Below are positions 1 to 6,283 of a DNA stretch of 8,933 nucleotides, in pieces; the stretch's first letter is position 1, and each line of letters starts with the position of its first letter. Under the pieces are notes generated by a model. It worked only from the letters and a program-made list of their open reading frames with translations, made no database searches and had not been told where the DNA came from. The stretch covers positions 1 through 8,933 of the forward strand of contig JAAYJB010000095.1 in assembly GCA_012523155.1 (NCBI GenBank), read 5' to 3'. This stretch comes from Synergistaceae bacterium. GTDB lineage: Bacteria > Synergistota > Synergistia > Synergistales > Aminobacteriaceae. The translations under genes were made by a program, and so were the position numbers.

Positions 1-443
1 CCGCCGAGTGTGGACAGCGTGTACGGAGGGTGGCCGAAATAGCCCGGGATGAGGTGTCCCAGGAGGGCATAGAGCAATGCCGCCAGTGCGATAAGCGGAA
101 GAGCGGGACGTACGGCTCTTCTGGCCGCTTCAAGGATCAAGGCGATCAGGAGGAATGCCATTACGACCTGTGATGTGCCGGTAGGTATGCCATATTGCCC
201 CATGATCCCGTCATAGTTAAAAAATGCGTACATGCACAGAAATATACCTGCCGCAGTAAGGGCGAGATCCGCGATCCATTGTCTCCGCTGCCGCATGTTT
301 CCGCCAAGGAAGATCAGAACAAAGGCAAAAGAAAGGTGAACTGCCCTTTCCCTGATGTCGGGCATGAATGCGTAAACGGGCAGAATGATCTGGTATGCTG
401 CGAAAATTGCCGAGGCGATGGCCACATATTTTGCGGTGCGCAA
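1..443 (-). CDS. TRAP transporter fused permease (TAXI type), N-terminal part
   Basis: This gene runs off the left edge; 147 residues are visible. It is the inner-membrane permease of a TRAP transporter, which uses an ion gradient and a periplasmic binding protein to take up organic solutes. Translating the minus strand gives hydrophobic segments at about residues 6-26, 36-48, 57-75, 93-104 and 114-132. The stretch LEAARRAVRPALPLIA (104-119) matches the signature seen early in the fused DctQ-DctM permeases that partner TAXI binding proteins. The start is a TTG at 443-441, preceded by AAGGAG at a good distance. I find no ATG, GTG or other TTG upstream in frame before a stop, although the upstream codons also look somewhat protein-like. 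The gene lies 52 bases downstream of the binding-protein gene and is almost certainly in its operon. The family call is firm; the substrate is unknown. Confidence 0.85.
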   Translation of the reverse strand, partial: MRTAKYVAIASAIFAAYQIILPVYAFMPDIRERAVHLSFAFVLIFLGGNMRQRRQWIADLALTAAGIFLCMYAFFNYDGIMGQYGIPTGTSQVVMAFLLIALILEAARRAVRPALPLIALAALLYALLGHLIPGYFGHPPYTLSTLG

Positions 444-495
444 GAAAAACAGCTCCTTCCCTGTACCCGGCGGATCAGTTACCTGTTGTTCGGGG

Positions 496-1452
496 TTATT
501 CCTTGTACTCCTTTACTTCAAACCCGATCTCTCTGTAGTAGCGGAGTGCGCCCGGATGGACCGGCGCTTTAAGGAGGTTCACGTCTTCAAGCTGTATCAG
601 CTTCATGGCAGGGTGGGTTTTCTCCCATACGGGCCTGTTTTCCCAGAAAGCCCTGGTTATTTTGTATACCACGTCTTCAGAGACATCCAGGGTCGCATAG
701 GCTCCAACTATCTGCCCTATGGTGTTAACGTCGTAATCCACACCGCTGTATGTGCCCGCAGGTATGACGCGCCTGGAGTACTGCCCGGAGATTTTCTCAT
801 AGGCCCAGTCATCCAGCCCGAGCAGGCGGATGGGCATGGTGGCCGCGATTTCGGAAATCATACCCGCTGGGACCGAACTCGATGTGGCAAAACCTATTGC
901 CCTGTCGTTCTTTACCGCCTGGACGCCTTCGTTTAAGTCGATCAGCACCATGGTGACATTGTCTTTTATTCCGAGCGCATCGAAAACAGTCTCCGTGACC
1001 TTTACACCAGCACTTCCGGCACCGCCGGGGATAAAGCGTTTCCCGACGAGTTCCTTTAGATCATTAATGCCGCTGTCCTCGCGGACGACCCAGTGCATGA
1101 TGATTCCCGGAAGGGGCCAGAGGCTCCTGATTTTTTCATAGCCTCCTTCGCTGAAGTCACCCTTGCCCTGTCTTGCTGAGGATATGAGCGTTGTCGGGGA
1201 TGTAAAGACGAAGTTTTCCCGGATCCTGCTTTCCTTGACGTTAACCATGGATCCGGGGCTTTCTTCTATGGTGACTTCTATGTCAGGCGCTCCCTCCATG
1301 ATGGCACCGGCCTGGCCGACGGCAAAAGCGTAGTACACCGATGCCTGCCGTGCGCTTTTCAATATAAGGCGTACTTTTTCCTCTCCTCCCGCTCCTGCGG
1401 CAAAAACTGCCGCCAAACACGCAGTCAGCACTGCAACCCATACTCTCTTCAT
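496..1452 (-). CDS. TAXI family TRAP transporter solute-binding protein
   Basis: The 318-residue product is a periplasmic binding protein that should deliver a solute to the TRAP permease encoded just downstream. It begins with a signal sequence (MKR, then a hydrophobic stretch at about 4-21); cleavage near A-G-A (19-21) is likely. A lipobox-like LTAC at 9-12 also exists but sits early in the hydrophobic core. The mature protein carries TAXI-family features: SPTTLISSARQGKGDF, a REDSGINDLKELVGKR segment, and a following glycine-rich GGAGSAG ligand-loop motif. Its length is normal for the family, about 310-330 residues. The ATG is supported by AGGAGG eight bases upstream (1461-1466). Characterised TAXI proteins bind dicarboxylates or amino acids such as glutamate, but the ligand here cannot be read from sequence. 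The permease on one side and a DUF1850 gene on the other agree with a TAXI-TRAP locus. Confidence 0.93.
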   Translation of the reverse strand: MKRVWVAVLTACLAAVFAAGAGGEEKVRLILKSARQASVYYAFAVGQAGAIMEGAPDIEVTIEESPGSMVNVKESRIRENFVFTSPTTLISSARQGKGDFSEGGYEKIRSLWPLPGIIMHWVVREDSGINDLKELVGKRFIPGGAGSAGVKVTETVFDALGIKDNVTMVLIDLNEGVQAVKNDRAIGFATSSSVPAGMISEIAATMPIRLLGLDDWAYEKISGQYSRRVIPAGTYSGVDYDVNTIGQIVGAYATLDVSEDVVYKITRAFWENRPVWEKTHPAMKLIQLEDVNLLKAPVHPGALRYYREIGFEVKEYKE

Positions 1453-1484
1453 TGATTTTTCCTCCTCGCATCAGAAATTCCGCT

Positions 1485-1515
1485 ATTATAAACATTAAAC
1501 AGGCAGATTTGTCAA
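1485..1515 (-). promoter_or_regulatory. Sigma70-type promoter for the TRAP operon
   Basis: On the minus strand a perfect TTGACA (1515-1510) and a perfect TATAAT (1490-1485) stand 19 bases apart, about 33 bases before the start codon of the binding-protein gene. The spacer is two bases longer than ideal, which may lower basal activity or leave room for an activator. No repressor site is recognised. Confidence 0.6.
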
Positions 1516-1565
1516 ACGTTAACTCAATAGCAGGTTATAGTCATCTGCGTTTTGCCCGGACCTGT

Positions 1566-1624
1566 TTCAGCTGTTGTTCACCGGAACGGTGCTGATGGAT
1601 TCAGAGAGAAAAGCTGAATTTTTT
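1566..1624 (+). other. Hairpin plus T-tract in the divergent intergenic region
   Basis: TTCAGCT (1566-1572) can pair with AGCTGAA (1612-1618), followed directly by six T (1619-1624). The loop holds a second perfect hairpin, CACCG-GAA-CGGTG (1579-1591). This resembles an intrinsic terminator with a branched stem, but no plus-strand gene ends before it. It could end an antisense or small RNA, or be chance. The rest of 1453-1734 holds the two promoters listed separately and no credible gene. Confidence 0.25.
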
Positions 1625-1648
1625 GCACGACAGTCGGGATCAAAAAAC

Positions 1649-1677
1649 TTGAATTTTCGCCGGAGGGATGGTACTAT
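1649..1677 (+). promoter_or_regulatory. Probable promoter for tRNA-Arg(CCT) and the DUF1850 gene
   Basis: TTGAAT (1649-1654) and TACTAT (1672-1677) are separated by exactly 17 bases. Each matches the sigma70 consensus at four or five of six positions. Transcription would begin near 1684, about 50 bases before the mature tRNA 5' end, leaving a short leader for RNase P to remove. Confidence 0.5.
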
Positions 1678-1734
1678 GTCCCCTGTTCACGAAAAGGTGC
1701 ATTGAGTGTTTCCTTTTCGAGGCGGAAAGGGCGC

Positions 1735-1810
1735 GGGCCTGTAGCTCAGAGGATAGAGCGACAGCCTCCTAAGCTGTAGGTCGGCCGTTCGAATCGGCCC
1801 AGGCTCGCCA
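1735..1810 (+). tRNA. tRNA-Arg (anticodon CCT)
   Basis: A full cloverleaf can be drawn. Acceptor GGGCCTG pairs with CAGGCTC (one G-T), the D-stem is GCTC/GAGC, and the anticodon stem is ACAGC/GCTGT with loop CTCCTAA (anticodon CCT at 1768-1770, reading AGG). The T-stem is GGCCG/CGGCC with loop TTCGAAT. The discriminator is G1807 and CCA is encoded (1808-1810). No terminator follows before the next gene. Confidence 0.97.
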
Positions 1811-1845
1811 TTATTTAGCCGGAATACGAAACGGAGTGAATGCCC

Positions 1846-2343
1846 ATGAGAATCCTCGTCAAAAGGCGGATTATCATGGGCTTTGTCATTTCCTTCCTGG
1901 CTTATTGTCTTGGGGCGCCGGTGTACGTTCTCTCCGTGTCCCGCAGAGACGGGGAAACTGTTTTTCGGAGGATCGTTTCCCCAAGTACCCCGATCGTGTT
2001 CGGATATATCCATTCCGTGGAGAGAACTCCGGTTGAAGATGAGCTGCGCGCTGCAGGGGGCAGGTTCTGGCAGTGGGAAGTCCGGGTGCGTTCTCACAAC
2101 GCAGGCCTTCCGTCGGAGCCGGGGAGCTGCGGCCGGTTTTTTCCGGGAGAAGAGTTCATGGTTTTCCGGGGCGGACGTCTTTCATTCCCGATGATGAGGT
2201 ACCGCGCAGGAAACGACGCCGTCGGGGAAAATACCCTTCGGATAGCCGGAGAAAAATGGCTTTTGCATGATCTTTTCCCCGGAGAACTTCTTTTTTTTAA
2301 AGTGGACAGGATGTGTGCCGTGGAGTATTTTCTTTCTCATTAA
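1846..2343 (+). CDS. DUF1850 family protein (TAXI-TRAP companion)
   Basis: The 165-residue protein has a basic N-terminus, one hydrophobic segment at about 9-31 (signal anchor or signal peptide), and then a domain expected outside the membrane. The DUF1850 hallmark HSVERTPVEDELR is at 56-68, followed by the family-like VRSHNAGLPSE (81-91) and a short beta-rich tail. The family has no settled biochemical role as far as I know, but its genes recur beside TAXI binding proteins and fused TRAP permeases, so an accessory role in that transporter is the best inference. I chose the ATG at 1846 because GGAG (1833-1836) is nine bases upstream; the in-frame ATG at 1840 would be only three bases away. 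The gene starts 35 bases after tRNA-Arg(CCT) with no terminator between, so the two are probably co-transcribed. It is divergent from the TRAP operon rather than inside it. Confidence 0.85.
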   Translation: MRILVKRRIIMGFVISFLAYCLGAPVYVLSVSRRDGETVFRRIVSPSTPIVFGYIHSVERTPVEDELRAAGGRFWQWEVRVRSHNAGLPSEPGSCGRFFPGEEFMVFRGGRLSFPMMRYRAGNDAVGENTLRIAGEKWLLHDLFPGELLFFKVDRMCAVEYFLSH

Positions 2344-2378
2344 GAGAATACGATAAAAAGCGATTTACAATTCGCTCA

Positions 2379-2407
2379 TTGGGGATTTTTTGCTGCTGTG
2401 CTAAAAT
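2379..2407 (+). promoter_or_regulatory. Possible extended -10 promoter for ileS
   Basis: TAAAAT (2402-2407) is preceded by TGC, giving an extended -10 element. A weak -35, TTGGGG (2379-2384), lies 17 bases upstream. Transcription would start near 2414, so the hairpin at 2424-2450 would sit almost at the 5' end of the ileS mRNA. Confidence 0.4.
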
Positions 2408-2423
2408 AACTTCGGCTTTTTGC

Positions 2424-2455
2424 CCGTCCCCCTCTGGACCGGGGGGACGGTTTTT
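2424..2455 (+). terminator. Intrinsic terminator or leader attenuator before ileS
   Basis: CCGTCCCCC (2424-2432) pairs perfectly with GGGGGACGG (2442-2450) around a nine-base loop, followed by five T (2451-2455). The simplest role is to end the tRNA-Arg/DUF1850 transcript. If the promoter at 2379-2407 is real, the hairpin also lies in the ileS leader and could attenuate ileS. No T-box specifier stem or antiterminator is visible. Confidence 0.7.
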
Positions 2456-2479
2456 CCTATTACACAAGGGGGTACCTGC

Positions 2480-5260
2480 ATGAGTACGGACTATAAAAAT
2501 ACGCTGAACCTTCCCGAAACAGATTTTCCCATGAGGGCAAACCTGGCGAAAAGGGAACCTGGTTTTCTCGAGTTCTGGAAGGAACGGGACATTTCGGGAA
2601 AGATGCTCAAGAACAGGGAAGGTGCTCCGTCGTTTGTCCTTCATGACGGGCCTCCCTACGCAAACGGGCATATTCATATCGGGACGGCATTCAACAAGAT
2701 CCTTAAGGACTTCATCCCCAAGTATAAGGCCATGAAGGGGTTTTACGCCCCCTATGTCCCGGGGTGGGACACCCATGGCCTTCCCATCGAACTGCAGGTC
2801 ATCAAAAACCTGAAAGTCTCGAAGGATGATGCAGACCCCGTTCTCCTGCGGGAGAAATGCACGGAACACGCGCTGAAGTTCCGTGATATCCAGCGAGAGG
2901 AGTTTATCCGTCTCGGGGTGCTCGGTGACTGGGAAAACCCCTATATGACCCTCGCTCCGCACTACGAGGCCGCACAGCTCGGCGCCTTCGCCGAGCTTGT
3001 GAAAAAAGGGCTGGTGTACAAGGGACAGAAGCCCGTCTATTGGTGCATCGACTGCCAGACGGCCCTTGCCGCTGCGGAGATCGAATACTGGGACGAGTCA
3101 TCGCCCTCCATCTTTGTTGCCTATTCCATGCCTGAAGCGGGGAAGATCCACGCATCCCTCGAGGGAAAAGACGTAAACGTCATCGTGTGGACCACCACCC
3201 CGTGGACGCTTCCTGCGAGCCTTGCGGTAGCCGTTGGGGGAGACCATGATTACGGATTCTACAGGTCGGGAGACAAGATTTTTCTTTTCGCAAAAGCCCT
3301 TCTTGAGAGCGTTGCAGCTGAGACGGGACTTTCTTTCGAGGAGATCCTTGTGGTCAAGGGAAGGGAACTTGAGAAGCACAAGGCTATTCACCCCTTCTAT
3401 CCGGAAAAGGAAATCCTTATCCTTCTCGCAGACTACATTCTTCTTGATACGGGAACGGGATGCGTCCATACAGCACCCGGTCACGGCGTTGAGGACTACG
3501 AGTCGGGCGTGAAGTATGGTCTCGATGTGTACAACCCTGTGGATGACAAGGGGTACTACAAGAAAGGCACCGGACTGGTAGAGGGGCTTTCAATTCATGA
3601 AGGCTCACGCAGGATCCTTGAGATCCTCACCGAAAGTGGAAGGCTCCTGGGGAGCAGTTCCATAAGCCATTCATATCCTCACTGCTGGAGATGCAAAAAA
3701 CCTGTCATCTTCAGGTCTACTGACCAGTGGTTTGTCTCCGTCTCCGACTTCCGGGAGAATGCCCTGAAGTGCATCGAAGAGGACGTTCGGTGGATCCCGG
3801 AATGGGGCAAGGAGCGGATCTACAACATGGTCCGTGACCGCTCTGACTGGTGTATCAGCAGGCAGCGGATCTGGGGAGTTCCTATCCCGGCCTTTTACTG
3901 CGAGGATTGCGGGAAACCGGTCCTCACAGAGGACCGGATCCACTCAGTGCAGAAACTTGTGGAAAAGGAAGGCTGCTCTGCGTGGTGGCGGTTGTCTCCG
4001 GAGGAACTGCTGGGCGATCTGTGCGTATGCCCCCATTGCGGCCGAAAGCATCTCAGAAAAGAGACGGACATCATGGATGTCTGGTTCGACTCCGGTTCGA
4101 GTCACGCCGCCGTCCTCAAGGTGCGGCCGGAACTGAAGTGGCCTGCCGATATGTACCTCGAGGGAAGCGACCAGCACAGGGGATGGTTCCAAACCTCCCT
4201 TCTCACGTCGGTGGGCATGTACGGGAAACCTCCATACGAGCAGGTCCTCACCCATGGGTTCATCGTGGACGGTGAGGGAAAGAAGATGTCCAAGTCCCTG
4301 GGCAACGTGGTGAGCCCCCAGGAGGTCATAGACCAGTACGGCGCGGATATTCTCCGCCTCTGGGTCGCTTCCACCGATTACAGGAACGACATCAGGATCT
4401 CCCAGGGGATAATCAAAAACCTGAGCGAGTCGTACAGGAGGATACGAAACACTGCCCGGTATCTTCTCGCCAATCTGAAGGATTTTGTTCCCGGAAGGGA
4501 CGATGTCCCTTCCGAAAAGATGGTGGAGATGGACAGGTGGATACTGCAGAAGCTCAACGGAGTGATCGAGAAATCGAATGCTGCGTACAACGACTATGAG
4601 TTCCATATACCCACCTTCGCGATCCACCAGTTCTGCGTGAACGAGCTGAGTTCATTCTATCTCGACTCAAGCAAGGACAGGATGTATGCCGACGGGACAG
4701 AATCAATCAGCAGGAAGAGCGGGCAGACCGCCATGTGGGTGGTGCTTTCATCCCTCACCCGTATGCTTGCCCCCGTTTTGAGCTTTACTGCCGAGGAGAT
4801 CTGGCAGGAGATGCGCAGTATAGACAGTGGGCTGCCTGAAAGCATTTTCCTTTCCGACTGGCCCGAAAAGGTCAATATTCCCGGCGGCAGGGAACTTGAG
4901 GAGAAGTGGTCGAAGGTCCTGACCGTTCGTTCCGCGATCAGCCGTGTACTTGAGAACGCACGGACGAAAAACATAATTGGCCATTCCCTTGACGCGAGAG
5001 TCGAAGTTGAAAGAAATTCTGCACCGGAAGCCGCGTCAGCATTCACTGACGAGGATCTTCGGGTGTTTTCAATCGTCTCCGGGTTTTCCTGGGTGGACGA
5101 GATCAGTGATATGGCTGTGGTCCAAATTGACGGCGAGACCTCTGTGAAGGTGGGAGTCGACAAAGCCCGCGGGGAAAAATGCCCGAGATGTTGGCAGTAT
5201 ACGGAAAAGGGCAATGAAGACGGACTTTGCCCGAGGTGCGCCTCGGTCCTCTCCAAGTGA
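2480..5260 (+). CDS. ileS: Isoleucyl-tRNA synthetase
   Basis: The 926-residue cytoplasmic class I synthetase charges tRNA-Ile with isoleucine using ATP and edits mischarged valine. The Rossmann-fold HIGH motif is in GPPYANGHIHIG (HIHIG at 64-68) and KMSKS is at 602-606. The CP1 editing domain shows VWTTTPWTLPA from 236 and TAPGHGVED at 331-339. A zinc-ribbon insertion has cysteine pairs C474/C477 and C517/C520. The C-terminal zinc finger has C901, C904, C917 and C920, as in the classic bacterial form. The frame stays open back to 2420, but the ATG at 2480 is chosen: AAGGGGG (2466-2472) lies seven bases upstream and the protein then begins in the family's usual way (NTLNLPETDFPMRANLAKRE). Length is normal. 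The next gene follows after 21 bases, so the two are likely an operon. Confidence 0.98.
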   Translation: MSTDYKNTLNLPETDFPMRANLAKREPGFLEFWKERDISGKMLKNREGAPSFVLHDGPPYANGHIHIGTAFNKILKDFIPKYKAMKGFYAPYVPGWDTHGLPIELQVIKNLKVSKDDADPVLLREKCTEHALKFRDIQREEFIRLGVLGDWENPYMTLAPHYEAAQLGAFAELVKKGLVYKGQKPVYWCIDCQTALAAAEIEYWDESSPSIFVAYSMPEAGKIHASLEGKDVNVIVWTTTPWTLPASLAVAVGGDHDYGFYRSGDKIFLFAKALLESVAAETGLSFEEILVVKGRELEKHKAIHPFYPEKEILILLADYILLDTGTGCVHTAPGHGVEDYESGVKYGLDVYNPVDDKGYYKKGTGLVEGLSIHEGSRRILEILTESGRLLGSSSISHSYPHCWRCKKPVIFRSTDQWFVSVSDFRENALKCIEEDVRWIPEWGKERIYNMVRDRSDWCISRQRIWGVPIPAFYCEDCGKPVLTEDRIHSVQKLVEKEGCSAWWRLSPEELLGDLCVCPHCGRKHLRKETDIMDVWFDSGSSHAAVLKVRPELKWPADMYLEGSDQHRGWFQTSLLTSVGMYGKPPYEQVLTHGFIVDGEGKKMSKSLGNVVSPQEVIDQYGADILRLWVASTDYRNDIRISQGIIKNLSESYRRIRNTARYLLANLKDFVPGRDDVPSEKMVEMDRWILQKLNGVIEKSNAAYNDYEFHIPTFAIHQFCVNELSSFYLDSSKDRMYADGTESISRKSGQTAMWVVLSSLTRMLAPVLSFTAEEIWQEMRSIDSGLPESIFLSDWPEKVNIPGGRELEEKWSKVLTVRSAISRVLENARTKNIIGHSLDARVEVERNSAPEAASAFTDEDLRVFSIVSGFSWVDEISDMAVVQIDGETSVKVGVDKARGEKCPRCWQYTEKGNEDGLCPRCASVLSK

Positions 5261-5281
5261 GAAACTGACTCTGAACGATCA

Positions 5282-6283
5282 ATGATACAGGATGACGCCC
5301 CCGGGCTTCTTTTGCCGGAAAATGGAGAGGACTCCGGGGGATTTTCTGATTCACAGGACGGATCACTTGAAATCCTCAACGCGAAAGAGGAGGATTCAGG
5401 GGTCCGTCTTGATGTTTACCTGGCCTCACGACTGGGCATTACCCGGTCTTTCGCCCGCAGGCTTATCGATGACGGAAACGTAAGCCTCTTCCCCGAAAAA
5501 AAAGCGAAACCTGCCCTGCGAATGGGGGAGGGATCAACGGTCCGAGTTGTTCTTCCTCCTCCGGAATCTCTCGATCTGGAACCCGAGGAGGTTGCCTTCG
5601 GAGTCGTTTATGAAGACGAACATATTATCGTTGTGGACAAGCCGAGCGGGGTCGTTGTTCATCCTGCGCCTGGAAACTGGCACGGAACGCTGGTTCACGG
5701 CCTTCTGTACCGCTTCAGGGATTTCGGGGCCTTCAATAACGTTCTCAGGCCGGGCATCGTACACAGGCTTGACGCTACCACATCCGGGCTCATGGTCGTG
5801 GCAAGGGAACAGAAAAGCCTGGAAAGCCTGCAGGAACAGTTCAGGCAGAGAACTGTCTTGAAAAAATATCTTGCCCTTGTCCATGGCAAAATAAAGCAGC
5901 CTTCCGGCCGGATCGACCTGCCTATTGGAAGGAGTTCTGCAAACCGTCTTAAAATGGCGGTCGCAGTGGACGGGAGACATGCAGTGACAAAATACAGGGT
6001 GCTATGGCGGAGAAAGGGGTACTCATTTCTGGAATGTACCATAGAGACGGGGCGGACTCATCAGATCCGGGTCCATCTGGGCTTCCTGGGCCACCCCATA
6101 GTGGGTGACAGTCTCTATGGCGGGGACAAAAAAACAGCCGCCATTCTGGGCAGAGTGTTTCTTCATTCCTGGAAGCTTTCTTTTCTTCACCCGGCAACCG
6201 GTACGAGGATGTCGTTCACTTCGATCCTTCCTGACGCCTTGACAGGGCAGCTTCAGGATGTTCTTTCCACAGTCCTGGACTGA
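5282..6283 (+). CDS. RluA/RluD family 23S rRNA pseudouridine synthase
   Basis: The 333-residue enzyme isomerises uridine to pseudouridine in RNA, most likely large-subunit rRNA. An acidic N-terminal tail (about 1-40) precedes an S4 RNA-binding domain (about 41-88, with RLDVYLASRLGITRSFARR). The catalytic domain has VDKPSGVVVHPAPG (118-131) and HRLDATTSGLMVVA (161-174), with D164 the expected catalytic aspartate. GRTHQIRVHLGFLGHPIVGD is a further family signature. The S4 domain and length fit the RluD/RluC side of the family; the exact target uridine cannot be told. The ATG is the only good start after the ileS stop, which lies in the same frame 21 bases upstream. No Shine-Dalgarno is visible, so translation may depend on ribosomes finishing ileS. 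The 3' end overlaps the convergent NFACT gene by 68 bases. Confidence 0.93.
   Translation: MIQDDAPGLLLPENGEDSGGFSDSQDGSLEILNAKEEDSGVRLDVYLASRLGITRSFARRLIDDGNVSLFPEKKAKPALRMGEGSTVRVVLPPPESLDLEPEEVAFGVVYEDEHIIVVDKPSGVVVHPAPGNWHGTLVHGLLYRFRDFGAFNNVLRPGIVHRLDATTSGLMVVAREQKSLESLQEQFRQRTVLKKYLALVHGKIKQPSGRIDLPIGRSSANRLKMAVAVDGRHAVTKYRVLWRRKGYSFLECTIETGRTHQIRVHLGFLGHPIVGDSLYGGDKKTAAILGRVFLHSWKLSFLHPATGTRMSFTSILPDALTGQLQDVLSTVLD

Noticed and set aside
385..936. 183-codon plus-strand frame antisense to the TRAP genes
   Set aside because: It lies across two well-supported minus-strand genes and their gap, has no family features, and has no suitable ribosome binding site.
1687..2097. 136-codon minus-strand frame containing GPIRTADLQLRRLSLYPLSYRPA
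   Set aside because: This is the reverse of tRNA-Arg(CCT) joined to the antisense of the DUF1850 gene, a common false gene.
2466..2482. T-box-like AAGGGGGTACC before ileS
   Set aside because: It resembles the T-box core but lacks a base, lies after the terminator hairpin and next to the start codon, and no specifier stem is visible. It is better explained as the ribosome binding site.
3944..4627. 227-codon minus-strand frame inside ileS
   Set aside because: It is entirely antisense to conserved ileS sequence including KMSKS; the open frame follows from codon use on the coding strand.
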